DNA from: JBBQUN01 sp963698395
GTDB taxonomy: Bacteria; Actinomycetota; Acidimicrobiia; Acidimicrobiales; SZUA-35
Assembly (NCBI GenBank): GCA_963698395.1
Contig: CAVOQQ010000003.1
Location: forward strand, 558,001 to 622,000
Reading direction: 5' to 3'
DNA length: 64,000 nt
Below, piece by piece: positions 1 through 8,933 of the stretch. Position numbers and translations under genes: made by a program. A model generated the notes under the pieces. It saw only the letters and a program-made list of their open reading frames with translations, was not told where the DNA came from and searched no databases. How positions within the stretch are numbered: position 1 is the stretch's first letter; the number at the start of each line of letters is the position of its first letter.

Positions 1-363
1 CGCAAGGGGATCAATCAGCTCGACGAAGAGGGTGCCGTCCAGGTGCTTCGTGAGCAAGACATCGGCGATCAGGCACCGATCCTCGCCGCCGTCGGCCCTC
101 TCCAGTTCGAGGTGGCGACGTACCGACTCGAGCACGAGTTCGGGGCGCCCGTCGAACTCACGGCCACTCGCTACACGATCGCCCGGCGCACCGATCAGGC
201 GAGCACCCCGGCACTCCGAGCGATGCAGGGGGTCGACGTATTGGAACGCGACGACGGCACTCGACTGGCGTTGTTCGAGAGCAAGTACTGGATGGACCGG
301 GTGGTCGGCGAACACCCGGAGCTCAAACTGGAACGCATGGTGGCCGAGGGTGGACTGAATTGA
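1..363 (+). CDS. prfC: Peptide chain release factor 3, C-terminal part (5' end outside window)
   Basis: This is the last 120 residues of a translational GTPase that recycles release factors RF1 and RF2 from the ribosome. The frame is open from base 1, so the start lies upstream of the window. The segment GPLQFEV followed by an Arg-rich stretch and the ending KLERMVAEGG match the C-terminal domain of RF3; EF-G and BipA end differently. The stop codon overlaps the TTG start of the next gene by two bases, which suggests coupled expression. GTPase motifs cannot be checked because they lie outside the window. Confidence 0.85.
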   Translation, partial: RKGINQLDEEGAVQVLREQDIGDQAPILAAVGPLQFEVATYRLEHEFGAPVELTATRYTIARRTDQASTPALRAMQGVDVLERDDGTRLALFESKYWMDRVVGEHPELKLERMVAEGGLN

Positions 364-1937
364 GAGCGCGGTCGAGTCTGTGGGCCTTCATCGCCGCGGC
401 GATCGGCGTCGCCGCCTGCACCGGCGGCGCCACCGACGAGCTGACCGCTCAGGTCGGCGGCATTCCGATCGAGCAGGGAACGACCACCACCGAGACCTCG
501 GGTGACTCGGCCGCCACATCGACCAGCACGACGCTCCCGCCGACCACCGAGGAGACGACCACGACGCTCGCCCCGTTCGACGGTTGGGTCGATCCTGTGT
601 CATCAGGTCTGCCGTGGTCGGTCATCGGCGCCAACGAGGGCTTGCTGACGTTCCGTGGCAACCCCACTCGGAGCTACTACGGGCAGGGACCGGTTCCCTC
701 CGACCCGCAAGTCCTGTGGACCTTCGACATCGGGTGCTCGAACTCCCCGGTCGGTGGACAGCCGAAGCAGTGGTGTGGTTCAGGTTGGACGGGGCAGCCC
801 TCGGTCTTCCATCCACCCGGGGAAGCGTCGGGCACGCTCGACACCGACCGCTGGTGGGTTGCCTTCGGCGGCTACAACCGCAAGGTCAACTTCCTCGACC
901 CGGACACCGGCGCCGAGGCCTACCCGGGATACGCAACCGACGACATCATCAAGGGGTCGATCACCATCGATCCTGACGGTTTCCCCCTGATGTACACCGG
1001 CAGTCGAGACGACAACTACCACGTGGTGGCGATCGACGGCCCCGAACCCCGGGTGCTGTGGAAGCTGGCCGCCGACCTGGTGCAACCCACCAAGTGGAAC
1101 AACGACTGGGACGGCTCCGGTCTGATCATCGATGACTATCTGTTCGAGGGCGGCGAGAACTCCCGCTTCTTCATCGTCAAGCTCAATCGTGGCTACGACG
1201 CCGAGGGCATGGTCACCGTCGATCCTCAACTCGTGTTCTCCGCGGCCGGCTGGGACGACGAGCTGATCAACGCCGTCGGCAACGATGTCTCGATCGAGAA
1301 CTCGGTGGCGATCAGCGGCAACACGGTCTACTTCGCCAACTCCGGCGGGCTGGTTCAGGGCTGGGACATCACCTCGCTCACCGAAGGCGTCGAGCCGACT
1401 CGGGTCTTCCGGTTCTGGACCGGTGACGACACCGATGCTTCGGTCGTCATCGACGACGAGGGCATGCTCTACGTCGCGAGCGAGTACGAGCGGGGCAACA
1501 ACCGATCCAAGGAACTCGGCCAGGTCATGAAGCTCGACCCGTCCAAGCCCGATGATCCGCTCGTGTGGAGTCGTGAGGCCAACTCGGGCCTCGACACCGG
1601 CGTCTGGGCGACACCGGCGCTCCACCGAGACCTCGTGATCATCGCCACCGACGACGGCCGGGTGCTCGGTCTCGATCGAGCGAACGGCGACGAGCGCTGG
1701 GTGCTGCGCCTGCCCGGACCGCTGTGGCAGAGCCCGGTGGTGGTCGACGACGTGCTGATCCAGGGCGACTGCGAGGGTGGACTTCATGCCTTCGACGTGA
1801 GCGACACCACCGTCGAGCCTCCGAGAATGTGGGAGCTCCAGCTCGAGGGCTGCATCGAGTCGACCCCGGCGGTGTGGGATGGCCGGCTGTACGTCGGTAG
1901 CCGAACCGGCACGTTCTATGCGCTCGGTGATGCCTGA
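360..1937 (+). CDS. PQQ-type beta-propeller lipoprotein
   Basis: A 525-residue exported protein. The N-terminus has a short basic region, a hydrophobic stretch and a lipobox ending GVAAC at about residue 20, so it should be a lipid-anchored surface protein. A Thr/Ser-rich linker (about residues 40-70) precedes a long domain of repeated blades with Trp and Asp-Gly motifs, typical of PQQ-binding-like or outer-membrane-assembly-like propellers. No catalytic dehydrogenase residues are evident, so a scaffold or binding role is more likely. The start is a TTG overlapping the prfC stop; no better start keeps the signal peptide. Confidence 0.7.
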   Translation: MRARSSLWAFIAAAIGVAACTGGATDELTAQVGGIPIEQGTTTTETSGDSAATSTSTTLPPTTEETTTTLAPFDGWVDPVSSGLPWSVIGANEGLLTFRGNPTRSYYGQGPVPSDPQVLWTFDIGCSNSPVGGQPKQWCGSGWTGQPSVFHPPGEASGTLDTDRWWVAFGGYNRKVNFLDPDTGAEAYPGYATDDIIKGSITIDPDGFPLMYTGSRDDNYHVVAIDGPEPRVLWKLAADLVQPTKWNNDWDGSGLIIDDYLFEGGENSRFFIVKLNRGYDAEGMVTVDPQLVFSAAGWDDELINAVGNDVSIENSVAISGNTVYFANSGGLVQGWDITSLTEGVEPTRVFRFWTGDDTDASVVIDDEGMLYVASEYERGNNRSKELGQVMKLDPSKPDDPLVWSREANSGLDTGVWATPALHRDLVIIATDDGRVLGLDRANGDERWVLRLPGPLWQSPVVVDDVLIQGDCEGGLHAFDVSDTTVEPPRMWELQLEGCIESTPAVWDGRLYVGSRTGTFYALGDA

Positions 1938-1959
1938 ATCCTCGTCCTTGGAGAACCCC

Positions 1960-3027
1960 ATGCCACAACGACTGCGAGACCTCGGCTTCGAGATCGGGCC
2001 GTTCCCGACCGGCGAGCTCAATGCCATCACCGATGTGGAGGGGGTGCGGGTCGGCCATCGAACCGTGGAGCGAGACGAGCCCCACGTCGCCCGCACCGGC
2101 GTCACGATCATCGAGCCTCGTCCGCTGCCAGAGGCAGAGGACCTCTGCTTCGGCGCCTACGTCAGCTTCAACGGCAACGGTGAGATGACCGGGTCGCACT
2201 GGCTCGACGAGAGCGGGCTGCTGGCCGGGCCGATCGGTATCACCAACACCCACCAGGTCGGTCTCGTGCGAGATCAGCTGGTGGCCGAGGTGCTTCGGCG
2301 GGTACACGACACCGAGTGGTGTCTGCCGATCGTTGCCGAGACCTACGACGGGTTCCTCAACGACATCGCGTCGTTTCCACTGAGGCCCGAAGACGTGCAG
2401 GCGGCGCTTGCCGCTGCGGGTTCAGAGGCTGGGACCGGACCGGTGGCAGAAGGCAATGTCGGCGGCGGCACCGGCATGATCTGCCATGGTTTCAAGGGTG
2501 GTATCGGTACCTCCTCACGGGTCGTGCCGGTCGGCACCGACCACTACACCGTCGGTGTGCTCGTGCAGGCCAACTACGGCAACCGCCGCCACCTGCGGTT
2601 GGACGGGCGACCGATCGGTCGGATGATCGATGCGGCCGAGGTGCCCGAACCCACCGATCCACGCACGGCCGACGCCGGGTCGATCATCATCGTCGTCGCC
2701 ACCGACGCACCGCTTCTCGCCGACCAGTGCAAGCGGTTGGCGCGCCGAGCAACGGTCGGCCTGGCTCGGGTGGGTGGCAACGGAGCAAACGGGAGCGGCG
2801 ACATCTTCCTGGCCTTCTCGACCGGCAACCGCATTCCTTCCGATGCGGTCGACCCCGTGGAGGTTCGCACCCTGCCGGCTGGTTCGATGTCCCCGCTGTT
2901 CGAGGCGACGGCCGACGCCGTCGAGGAGTCGATCTGGAATGCGCTCTGCGCGGCCGAGACCACCGTCGGACATCTGGGGCGCACGGTGAACGCGCTGCCA
3001 ACCGAGCGGCTGATCGAGCTGCGCTGA
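1960..3027 (+). CDS. P1 family peptidase (DmpA/L-aminopeptidase type)
   Basis: A 355-residue Ntn-hydrolase-like aminopeptidase. The family cleaves itself into two chains and uses the new N-terminal Ser/Thr as nucleophile. The glycine-rich segment GNVGGGTGM and the cleavage-site-like KGGIGTSSR are both present about halfway along, as in DmpA. An in-frame ATG exists 30 bases upstream, but the chosen ATG has a GGAG sequence at a suitable distance and clears the preceding gene. Substrate is unknown; family members take D- or beta-amino-acid peptides or nylon oligomers. Cytoplasmic, as no signal peptide is seen. Confidence 0.85.
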   Translation: MPQRLRDLGFEIGPFPTGELNAITDVEGVRVGHRTVERDEPHVARTGVTIIEPRPLPEAEDLCFGAYVSFNGNGEMTGSHWLDESGLLAGPIGITNTHQVGLVRDQLVAEVLRRVHDTEWCLPIVAETYDGFLNDIASFPLRPEDVQAALAAAGSEAGTGPVAEGNVGGGTGMICHGFKGGIGTSSRVVPVGTDHYTVGVLVQANYGNRRHLRLDGRPIGRMIDAAEVPEPTDPRTADAGSIIIVVATDAPLLADQCKRLARRATVGLARVGGNGANGSGDIFLAFSTGNRIPSDAVDPVEVRTLPAGSMSPLFEATADAVEESIWNALCAAETTVGHLGRTVNALPTERLIELR

Positions 3028-3083
3028 CCGCCGACCCAGCGAACGAAGTGGACGCCACCCGTCCGCCCGGAGATCATGAGCGG

Positions 3084-3989
3084 GTGCTACGCGTCACGCA
3101 GTTCTCCGACACCCATTTCACGACCAGCAGCGAGCCGACGCACGGGGGCCTCGGCTACGACACCGACGAGACGTGGGAGCACGTCTTCGCTCATGCCTTC
3201 GCCTCCGACGACCAACCCGATCTGGTGGTCGTGACCGGTGACATCGTCGACAACGGACGGCCCGACGAATACGCCAAGGCGGCGCGTCACCTCTCCCGGT
3301 TGCCGATCCAGGCGAACGTCTGCATCGGCAACCACGACTTCCAGGTGCCGTTCGACGCCGTGCTCCCCGGTCGGGGCCTCACCACGTCTCGGACGATGCG
3401 ACTCGGCTCATGGCTGTTCGTCTTCGCCGACTCCAACTTCGGTGGTCGGTCCCTTGGCGCCGACGGTCGGCTCCATGACAAGCACGATCGCATCGAGAGC
3501 CCACCACAGCTCGGTGAACACGAGGTTGCCTGGATCGATGACACCCTTGCTGCGACCGACGCCGAGCATGTCTTCCTCTGGGTTCATCACCCGCCTCGCA
3601 GCCGGGCCGGCTCTGGTGCCGGTGACTACGAGAACGAGATCCGCGGCTTGTTCGAGCGGCACGACGCACTCCGCGGCATGGGTGTCGGCCACACCCACAC
3701 CGACACCGTGATCGACATCGATGGTCGGATGGCCTACACCTGCCCGGCCCTCACCATCAACCTCGACCTTCCCAACGGCACCGTGCTCCCGCCCGGCTAC
3801 CGGACCTATGAGTTCGGCGACGACGGCTCGGTGAACAGCGTGAGCCATCTGCTCGACGATCCTCGCTGGCCTCGCCGAGTGCTCGACCCGCCCATCGTGG
3901 CCTGGCTGCGGGGCAAGATCAGCTACGAGGACATGCAGCAGGCGATGGCGACGTTGCGCAAGGCGGAGAGCACCCGCACCACGAACTGA
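3084..3989 (+). CDS. Calcineurin-like metallophosphoesterase
   Basis: A protein of about 301 residues with the order of metal-binding motifs expected for this superfamily: FSDTH near the N-terminus, TGDIVDNG, GNHDF, then VHHPP and GHTHTD. Those residues bind the two-metal centre that hydrolyses phosphodiesters or phosphomonoesters. The 3',5'-cAMP phosphodiesterase (Icc/CpdA) subgroup is the closest guess from the motif spacing. I chose the GTG at 3084 because homology starts there; the frame runs open much further upstream across the P1 peptidase gene, but only as a shadow. Confidence 0.8.
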   Translation: MLRVTQFSDTHFTTSSEPTHGGLGYDTDETWEHVFAHAFASDDQPDLVVVTGDIVDNGRPDEYAKAARHLSRLPIQANVCIGNHDFQVPFDAVLPGRGLTTSRTMRLGSWLFVFADSNFGGRSLGADGRLHDKHDRIESPPQLGEHEVAWIDDTLAATDAEHVFLWVHHPPRSRAGSGAGDYENEIRGLFERHDALRGMGVGHTHTDTVIDIDGRMAYTCPALTINLDLPNGTVLPPGYRTYEFGDDGSVNSVSHLLDDPRWPRRVLDPPIVAWLRGKISYEDMQQAMATLRKAESTRTTN

Positions 3990-4023
3990 GCTCCGGTGTG
4001 ACGCTCGGCCACGCCGCCGACGC

Positions 4024-5307
4024 TCAGGCTCGGGCCGCCCCGGTCTGGGCCACCGGTTGGTTCCACATCGACTGCGGCACCATCGTCGACCCGGCCAGAA
4101 CCAATGCGACGAGACCAACGATGTTGGCGGCTGATCCAAACAGGAAGGCCGTTTCGTAGTTCGACCAGTCATGTAACAGGCCCAACACGAACGGACCCGA
4201 GGCCACACCGATCGTGCCGAAGAGCTGGTTGAGCGAGTACACCCGGCTGTACTCCTTGACGCCGAACGCCTCGGCGATCAGCAGCGGCTGGAGCATCAAG
4301 AGATTGCCGACACTGAGCCCGAACACGGCGGCCGCCACCAGCAGGGTGGCTCGGGTGTCGGCAAAGGCGATGAGCGCAAGGGCGACGGCCTGCACGACGG
4401 TGAGGATGGAGGTCATGACCTTGGTCGAGAGGCGGAGCACGACCACACCGCCGACGAGCCGGCCGACCACACTCGAAAGGGCCATGGTCGACAACACCGT
4501 GGCGGCCACGTCGGAGTCGGTGCGTTCCTTGGCCAGGTTGAACAGCTGGGCGATGCCACCGACCTGAGCAAGGAAGATCATGGCGTAGGTGATGCACAGC
4601 ATCTGGAAGAAGCGTGTTGCTCGAGCCTCAGCCAGCGTGGCGCCGGGAACGGCGGTTGCCGTGGCGGGCGCCTTCGCGCCATCGGGCTGCAGGCCGCGGT
4701 CGGCCGGAAACGAGCGGAGCAGGAGAAGGGAAATGGGCACCACGCCGAGAAACCACACCAGCGCCATCCACGGGCTCGCCGACGCCAGGTCATGATCCTC
4801 GATGTAGCCGGCTGCCACCGGGGTCAGCAGAATGCCGCCGACGGACAGACCGGTCGATCCGACCGACAGGGCGACGGAGCGACGCTTCGAGAACCATCGA
4901 GCGATCAGCGTGGTCGAGGGCACGAGACCGGCGAGGGCGAAGCCGACGCCGAACAGCGCGAAGAAGACGTACAGCCCGAGCACCGAGTCGACGAACCGCA
5001 GACCGGCCAACGCCAGCGCACCCAGCACACCGCCGCTGAAGTAGAACCAGCGAATGTCGACGAGTTCCATGCGTTTCGACAACAAGAACCCCGTGAGGCC
5101 GCTGATCCCGAAGAAGAGCGTCGGCCCGAACGAGACCGTGCCGACCTCGGTGTTCAGCTCGTCGGCACCGGCAGACAGGATCACGGACGCGTTGTAGAAG
5201 CCAAGTCCGGCGGTGATCACGAGGATGACGAAGACCGCGCCGACGATCACCCACCCGTAGAAGAATCGCCCGGTGTCGGTTGCGTTCGTTGGGGGCGATT
5301 CGCTCAT
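4024..5307 (-). CDS. Major facilitator superfamily transporter
   Basis: A 427-residue integral membrane protein with about twelve hydrophobic segments in two halves and a soluble loop in the middle (about residues 200-225). It resembles the monocarboxylate/oxalate-formate antiporter-like MFS branch (N-terminal FYGWVIVGAVF), so a small organic acid is a plausible substrate, but no residue settles this. It is transcribed toward the phosphoesterase and lies just outside the tRNA-Ala that marks the edge of the accessory island, so it should not be assumed to export the island's product. Confidence 0.8.
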   Translation of the reverse strand: MSESPPTNATDTGRFFYGWVIVGAVFVILVITAGLGFYNASVILSAGADELNTEVGTVSFGPTLFFGISGLTGFLLSKRMELVDIRWFYFSGGVLGALALAGLRFVDSVLGLYVFFALFGVGFALAGLVPSTTLIARWFSKRRSVALSVGSTGLSVGGILLTPVAAGYIEDHDLASASPWMALVWFLGVVPISLLLLRSFPADRGLQPDGAKAPATATAVPGATLAEARATRFFQMLCITYAMIFLAQVGGIAQLFNLAKERTDSDVAATVLSTMALSSVVGRLVGGVVVLRLSTKVMTSILTVVQAVALALIAFADTRATLLVAAAVFGLSVGNLLMLQPLLIAEAFGVKEYSRVYSLNQLFGTIGVASGPFVLGLLHDWSNYETAFLFGSAANIVGLVALVLAGSTMVPQSMWNQPVAQTGAARA

Positions 5308-5372
5308 TGCGACGACGCTAAGACCAGGGGTGGGGGCTCGTCCAACTCACCGGTAGCATCGTGTCGGTTCCG

Positions 5373-5446
5373 GGGGCTGTAGCTCAGTTGGCTAGAGCAC
5401 CTGCTTTGCAAGCAGGGGGTCAGGGGTTCGATTCCCCTCAGCTCCA
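5373..5446 (+). tRNA. tRNA-Ala (anticodon TGC)
   Basis: A complete cloverleaf can be folded: acceptor GGGGCTG with CAGCTCC, anticodon stem CCTGC/GCAGG around loop TTTGCAA (anticodon TGC at 5407-5409), and a T-arm with GTTCGATTC. CCA is not encoded. The 3' part is repeated at 18.6 kb, so this gene is the integration target of the neighbouring island, and the insertion left the tRNA intact. Confidence 0.95.
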
Positions 5447-5460
5447 CGAAACAACCCCTG
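5402..5460 (+). repeat. attL-like direct repeat in the 3' part of tRNA-Ala
   Basis: These 59 bases are identical to 18615-18673. The match runs from the anticodon stem through the end of the tRNA and 14 bases past it. This is the typical footprint of a tyrosine-recombinase element that integrated into a tRNA gene and rebuilt it. Confidence 0.85.
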
Positions 5461-5518
5461 TTCAGGCGGCATTCCACGGCCGAAATTGCCGTTGCCAAGG
5501 GTCCCAGAGCATTCGTTG

Positions 5519-5535
5519 GCGCGCGTATCGCGCGC
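5519..5535. repeat. 17-bp near-palindrome shared by both ends of the island (left copy)
   Basis: GCGCGCGTATCGCGCGC is nearly self-complementary and occurs again, identical, at 18491-18507. The two copies lie about 60 bp inside the left repeat and about 110 bp inside the right repeat, so they may be arm-type recombinase or excisionase sites. That role is inferred from position only. Confidence 0.5.
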
Positions 5536-5744
5536 TCCAATCCCTCCGCCACGAGAGCACCTGCTTTTTGCGCAGGCGCTCTTCACGCCGCCACTCGCAA
5601 CAGCCGGGTGGCCTACAGCCACCAACTCCTGTCCGAGCTCGGAATGGAGGAGCCTCCGCCCGACTGGCTTTCGGTGAAGGACCACCCTCGGGCAAGACGA
5701 GCGCCGTAGCCTCGAGGAAACTTCGGCCCAACGCCGGTTGGGCG

Positions 5745-6436
5745 TCAGCCTCGACATCGACGAAGCTTTGTCCCCCGGCCTTCGTTCACGCCTGCCAGCC
5801 TGGCCTGCACTGCAGCACCACCGATCAGGACCAGACTGGTGTTGCTCCCCAGCATGACATCGCCGTTTGGATTGCCGACCAGTACGCCCTCCACGTCGAT
5901 CGCAACCACGTTGCGCCCCGTCGCGGCCAATAGATTGCTGTCGGCCAGTATCTTGCCCCGCATCGAGAGCGGCACCGGTGCCCGGAAGACGTCGAGTGCT
6001 TCGGCAACGACGAGCGTGTCGTTGCCTCGGAAGTTGCTCCAGATCGCGGTCGCACCAGTGGAGGCATACGACAAGACATCGTCGTCACGCGTGGTGATCA
6101 GCACCCCCGTTGCCGAGCGGACCCCGGCCGACTCGAGCACCGCAATGTCGGCGGCGTCACCAACGACATATCGGTCGTCTCAGATCCGATCGGGTTGCTG
6201 CTCGACGATTCGGTGGCGGATCCCGGCGGCCTCGAAGGCCCGCGCCGATGCCCGACCCACTCGGCCGCCCCCGATGATCACGACCGAACCGGCAGGGTCC
6301 GAACCCGTCTCGAGTTCCCGGTCGTATGCGGCAAGTTGTTCTTCAGAAGCGGCCAGGATCAGCACCGATGATTCGCCGAGCAGGGTGTCGGGGCTGGCGA
6401 TCGTGAACTCAGGTCGGCGGTGATTCCGGTCCCGCA
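5745..6436 (-). pseudogene. TrkA/RCK-domain potassium channel protein, decayed fragment
   Basis: The translation is clearly from an ion-channel regulatory protein. It has part of a TrkA-C-like segment, then a Rossmann NAD-binding motif (IIGGGRVGRA), then YVVGDAAD and LITTRDDD, and a second TrkA-C region. Three lesions show that it is dead. The N-terminal pore and first RCK part are absent (homology stops near 6436, just before the next operon). An in-frame TGA at 6180-6182 interrupts the Rossmann fold, with the same frame continuing beyond it. The sequence also jumps from LITTRDDD straight to LSYASTGA, missing roughly 30 residues. It lies just inside the left end of the island. Confidence 0.75.
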
Positions 6437-6494
6437 GCGCACTTCGCCAGGCGACGCGTGTAACCGTCTCGGTGGCTCGTCGTCTTGAGGAGGT

Positions 6495-7082
6495 ATGTCG
6501 CCTGTCACGACCACGAAACAACGATCGCTCGAGCTCACCGACTACCTGCTTCGGCTCGAGGGCGGCCTCGACCTCGACCTCGGTGCCGCGCTGATCGACG
6601 AGTTTGCCGACGCCGACGCGCTTGCTCCGTCGCTCGTCGGCGATCGCCAACTCGATCACGAAGTCCGCCGAAGCAATCAGGTCAACCTCGCTCGCGAGGC
6701 TCGCCAGCGAGGTACAGCTGCGGCCCGGTCGACCTCGCGCCGGCTGAAGAACAGCATCCACGACTGGATGTCCGCCTACTGCAACCACATCGAGGCCGTT
6801 CAGCTCGACACCTACGCGGCGCCGGCGCTCATTCGCTACGACGTCGGCGACTTCTTCACGGCGCACTGCGATGCCAACAAGCTGTCACTGCGAACGGTGA
6901 GCGCCGTTGCACTTCTTCCGTCCCACTTCGACGGCGGTGACCTCACCTTCTTCGACGGCCGGCAATCCGCCGAACTGTCTCCCGGCGATGTGGTGCTCTT
7001 TCCCTCCAACTTCTTGTTCCCTCATGCGGTCTCACCGGTGACCGACGGTGTCAGGTATTCGATCGTGACGTGGATGCACTGA
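6495..7082 (+). CDS. Fe(II)/2-oxoglutarate dioxygenase, prolyl-4-hydroxylase type
   Basis: A 195-residue oxygenase, first gene of the biosynthetic operon. The double-stranded beta-helix iron site is complete: His124 and Asp126 (in FTAHCDAN), distal His177 (FPHAVSP) and the 2-oxoglutarate-binding Arg187 (GVRYSIV). The YDVGDFF segment before the HxD motif is typical of prolyl-4-hydroxylase-like enzymes acting on peptides or proteins. The start is fixed by GAGGAGG five bases before the ATG. Its TGA overlaps the ATG of the following QueC-sulfotransferase gene (TGATG), so the two are translationally coupled. Likely role: hydroxylating the small peptide encoded downstream, to give OH groups for sulfation or methylation (inference). 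Confidence 0.8.
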   Translation: MSPVTTTKQRSLELTDYLLRLEGGLDLDLGAALIDEFADADALAPSLVGDRQLDHEVRRSNQVNLAREARQRGTAAARSTSRRLKNSIHDWMSAYCNHIEAVQLDTYAAPALIRYDVGDFFTAHCDANKLSLRTVSAVALLPSHFDGGDLTFFDGRQSAELSPGDVVLFPSNFLFPHAVSPVTDGVRYSIVTWMH

Positions 7083-8692
7083 TGACACACGTGGCGCAGA
7101 ACACCGAACCATCGACGCCGAACCGCGAGGGCGAGCGAGCAGCACCTCGGGAGTCGTCGTGCCTCGTGCTGTTCTCCGGAGGCCTCGACTCCACCGTCGC
7201 TCTGGCAATGGCAACGCACAAGTTCGATCGCGTCGTGGCCGTGATGTTCGACTACGGGCAGCGAGCCCGGATCGAGCTGGAGCGAGCCGGTGAGATCGCG
7301 CAGTGGCTCGACGTCGAACTACGAACGGTCGAGATCGACCTTTCCGCGTGGGGTGGGTCACTCCTCTTCGACGAAACCGATGCCGCCATCATTCGCCGGG
7401 GGCCCTATGTACCGGCAAGAAACCTGATCCTGCTCTCGCTGGCGGCCGGCCTGGCCGAAGCCGAGGACCTCGACTGCATCTGGCTTGGCACCAATGCCTC
7501 GGAACAGGGCTTCGCTGACACCTCGCCCGCATTCATCCGGGCGGTGCAACAGTCATTCGATGAGGGCCTCCGCCGCTCTCATGCCGGACGTCGACTCCGG
7601 ATCGGCGCGCCACTGGGCGCCATCGAGAAGCAGATGGTCGTCAAGGCCGGTGTGAACCTCGGAGCCCCGCTCCACTTGAGTTGGTCCTGCTACGGGCCTG
7701 GGCCAGAGCCCTGCACGGTGTGCCTCGCCTGCGAGCAGCGCCGCCAAGCATTCGCCGCCGCCGAACTCCCCGATCCAGCGCTGCCGACGTACCAGGGATC
7801 CGCGACCTGCGAGCCGGGCGATGCACAGTGGGTCCACCTCATCGGTGTCCTCGGAAGCGGTTCGACACTGCTCAGTCTCCTGTTGGGGAGTCATTCGGAC
7901 ATCACCGCAGCTGGTGAGTTGATGGATCTGCAGGCCGATGTCGAAGCGGGGCTGCTGTGCTCGTGTGGACATCCGGTGGCGACCTGCGGGTTCTGGGCCC
8001 GCGTCCTGTCGAGCTCGCCCGATTTGTCTCGTTCGACACTGGCAGCGACCCAGCAGCTTCCCACCGACAGTGATGCCTATACCCGAGATGCTGCGGTGAT
8101 CCTCGACCGAGTCGCCGAAACAGCTCGAACCGGTGTGTTGATCGATTCCAGCAAGCACCACCTCCGCTTCGAAGCCCTTCGACACCAACGCCCCATGAAG
8201 GCGTTGCACATCGTCCGCGACGGCCGCTCGTTTCTCGCATCGGCCCGGCGCCGACGGCGATCAGCGGGCACCTACTCTGCGACACAGGCAGCCCAGCACT
8301 GGCAACACCATCACCAGCGCGCGCTCGAGTTGGCGAAGATCCTCGGATCCGATTACCTCCGCGTGCGATACGAAGACCTCTGCCGTTCCCCTCGATCCGA
8401 GCTCGACCGAGTCTGTGACTGGCTGGGCGTCGACAACGACATCGACCTCGAGACCTGGGGTGGCGCCGAGAGTCACCACCTACGAGGTAGCGGCATTCGC
8501 TTCGACCGATCATCGATCGAGGAGAACAACGCCTGGCGAACCGAATTGAGCGGCGACGACATCGAAACGTTCTCGACCGTTGCTGCCGACGAGTTGGCCA
8601 CGTTCGGCTACCTGGACACAGGGCTCACTGTAACTAGCGACACCAACCGCCGTCTCGACCAACAGAACGACATCACAAGGAGCACCACATGA
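7082..8692 (+). CDS. QueC-like 7-deazaguanine synthase fused to a PAPS sulfotransferase
   Basis: A 536-residue two-domain protein. Residues about 25-225 are a QueC fold: the ATP-pyrophosphatase loop SGGLDS (32-37), VPARNL, and the four zinc cysteines (203, 211, 214, 217) in SWSCY...CTVCLAC. QueC uses ATP to turn 7-carboxy-7-deazaguanine into an amide and then the nitrile preQ0. The usual PDCR motif is ADTS here (DTS at 146-148), so substrate handling is probably changed. Residues about 250-500 are a sulfotransferase with the 5'-phosphosulfate loop GSGSTLL (258-264) and RDGR (379-382), plus an extra Cys cluster (CSCG...TC). I know of no housekeeping protein with this fusion. ATG at 7082 is preferred over GTG at 7070 because it overlaps the upstream stop. 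Confidence 0.85.
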   Translation: MTHVAQNTEPSTPNREGERAAPRESSCLVLFSGGLDSTVALAMATHKFDRVVAVMFDYGQRARIELERAGEIAQWLDVELRTVEIDLSAWGGSLLFDETDAAIIRRGPYVPARNLILLSLAAGLAEAEDLDCIWLGTNASEQGFADTSPAFIRAVQQSFDEGLRRSHAGRRLRIGAPLGAIEKQMVVKAGVNLGAPLHLSWSCYGPGPEPCTVCLACEQRRQAFAAAELPDPALPTYQGSATCEPGDAQWVHLIGVLGSGSTLLSLLLGSHSDITAAGELMDLQADVEAGLLCSCGHPVATCGFWARVLSSSPDLSRSTLAATQQLPTDSDAYTRDAAVILDRVAETARTGVLIDSSKHHLRFEALRHQRPMKALHIVRDGRSFLASARRRRRSAGTYSATQAAQHWQHHHQRALELAKILGSDYLRVRYEDLCRSPRSELDRVCDWLGVDNDIDLETWGGAESHHLRGSGIRFDRSSIEENNAWRTELSGDDIETFSTVAADELATFGYLDTGLTVTSDTNRRLDQQNDITRSTT

Positions 8693-8872
8693 GTCAGCAA
8701 CTGTCCATCGACGAGATCAAAGGTCTCTCCGAGAATCGAAGCCTTCGCCGACAGCTCACCGATCGGCCGCAACTTCACTGACACCGAATCCCGGATCGAA
8801 GATCGCGTCCCGACCTCGAAGCTCGGGACCGGACCAGTGGTCAAGGGCAAGGACCCTGCACCCTGGGAATGA
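8689..8872 (+). pseudogene. Decayed tandem copy of the precursor peptide gene
   Basis: From the ribosome-binding site to codon 15 this is identical to the intact gene at 8934. It then lacks two bases, which shifts the frame and leaves a 30-residue product ending at 8781. Restoring the two bases gives a peptide that jumps from EAF directly to ADSSPIGRNF and ends in PAPWE. That corresponds to loss of 28 leader codons (84 bp) between two TTCGCC repeats. The core region is still recognisable but diverged from the intact copy. Its ATG overlaps the stop of the sulfotransferase gene (ATGA), so the duplicated unit carried the ribosome-binding site. Confidence 0.8.
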
Positions 8873-8933
8873 GGTCGTCGGCCAGAGCGAGCCGTCGAAC
8901 ATCCAGCAACCACAACATCACAAGGAGCACCAC

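Noticed and set aside
5447..5744. A gene in the left island margin
   Set aside because: Frames overlapping this 300-bp stretch are shadows without a ribosome-binding site or domain; it contains only the 17-bp palindrome.
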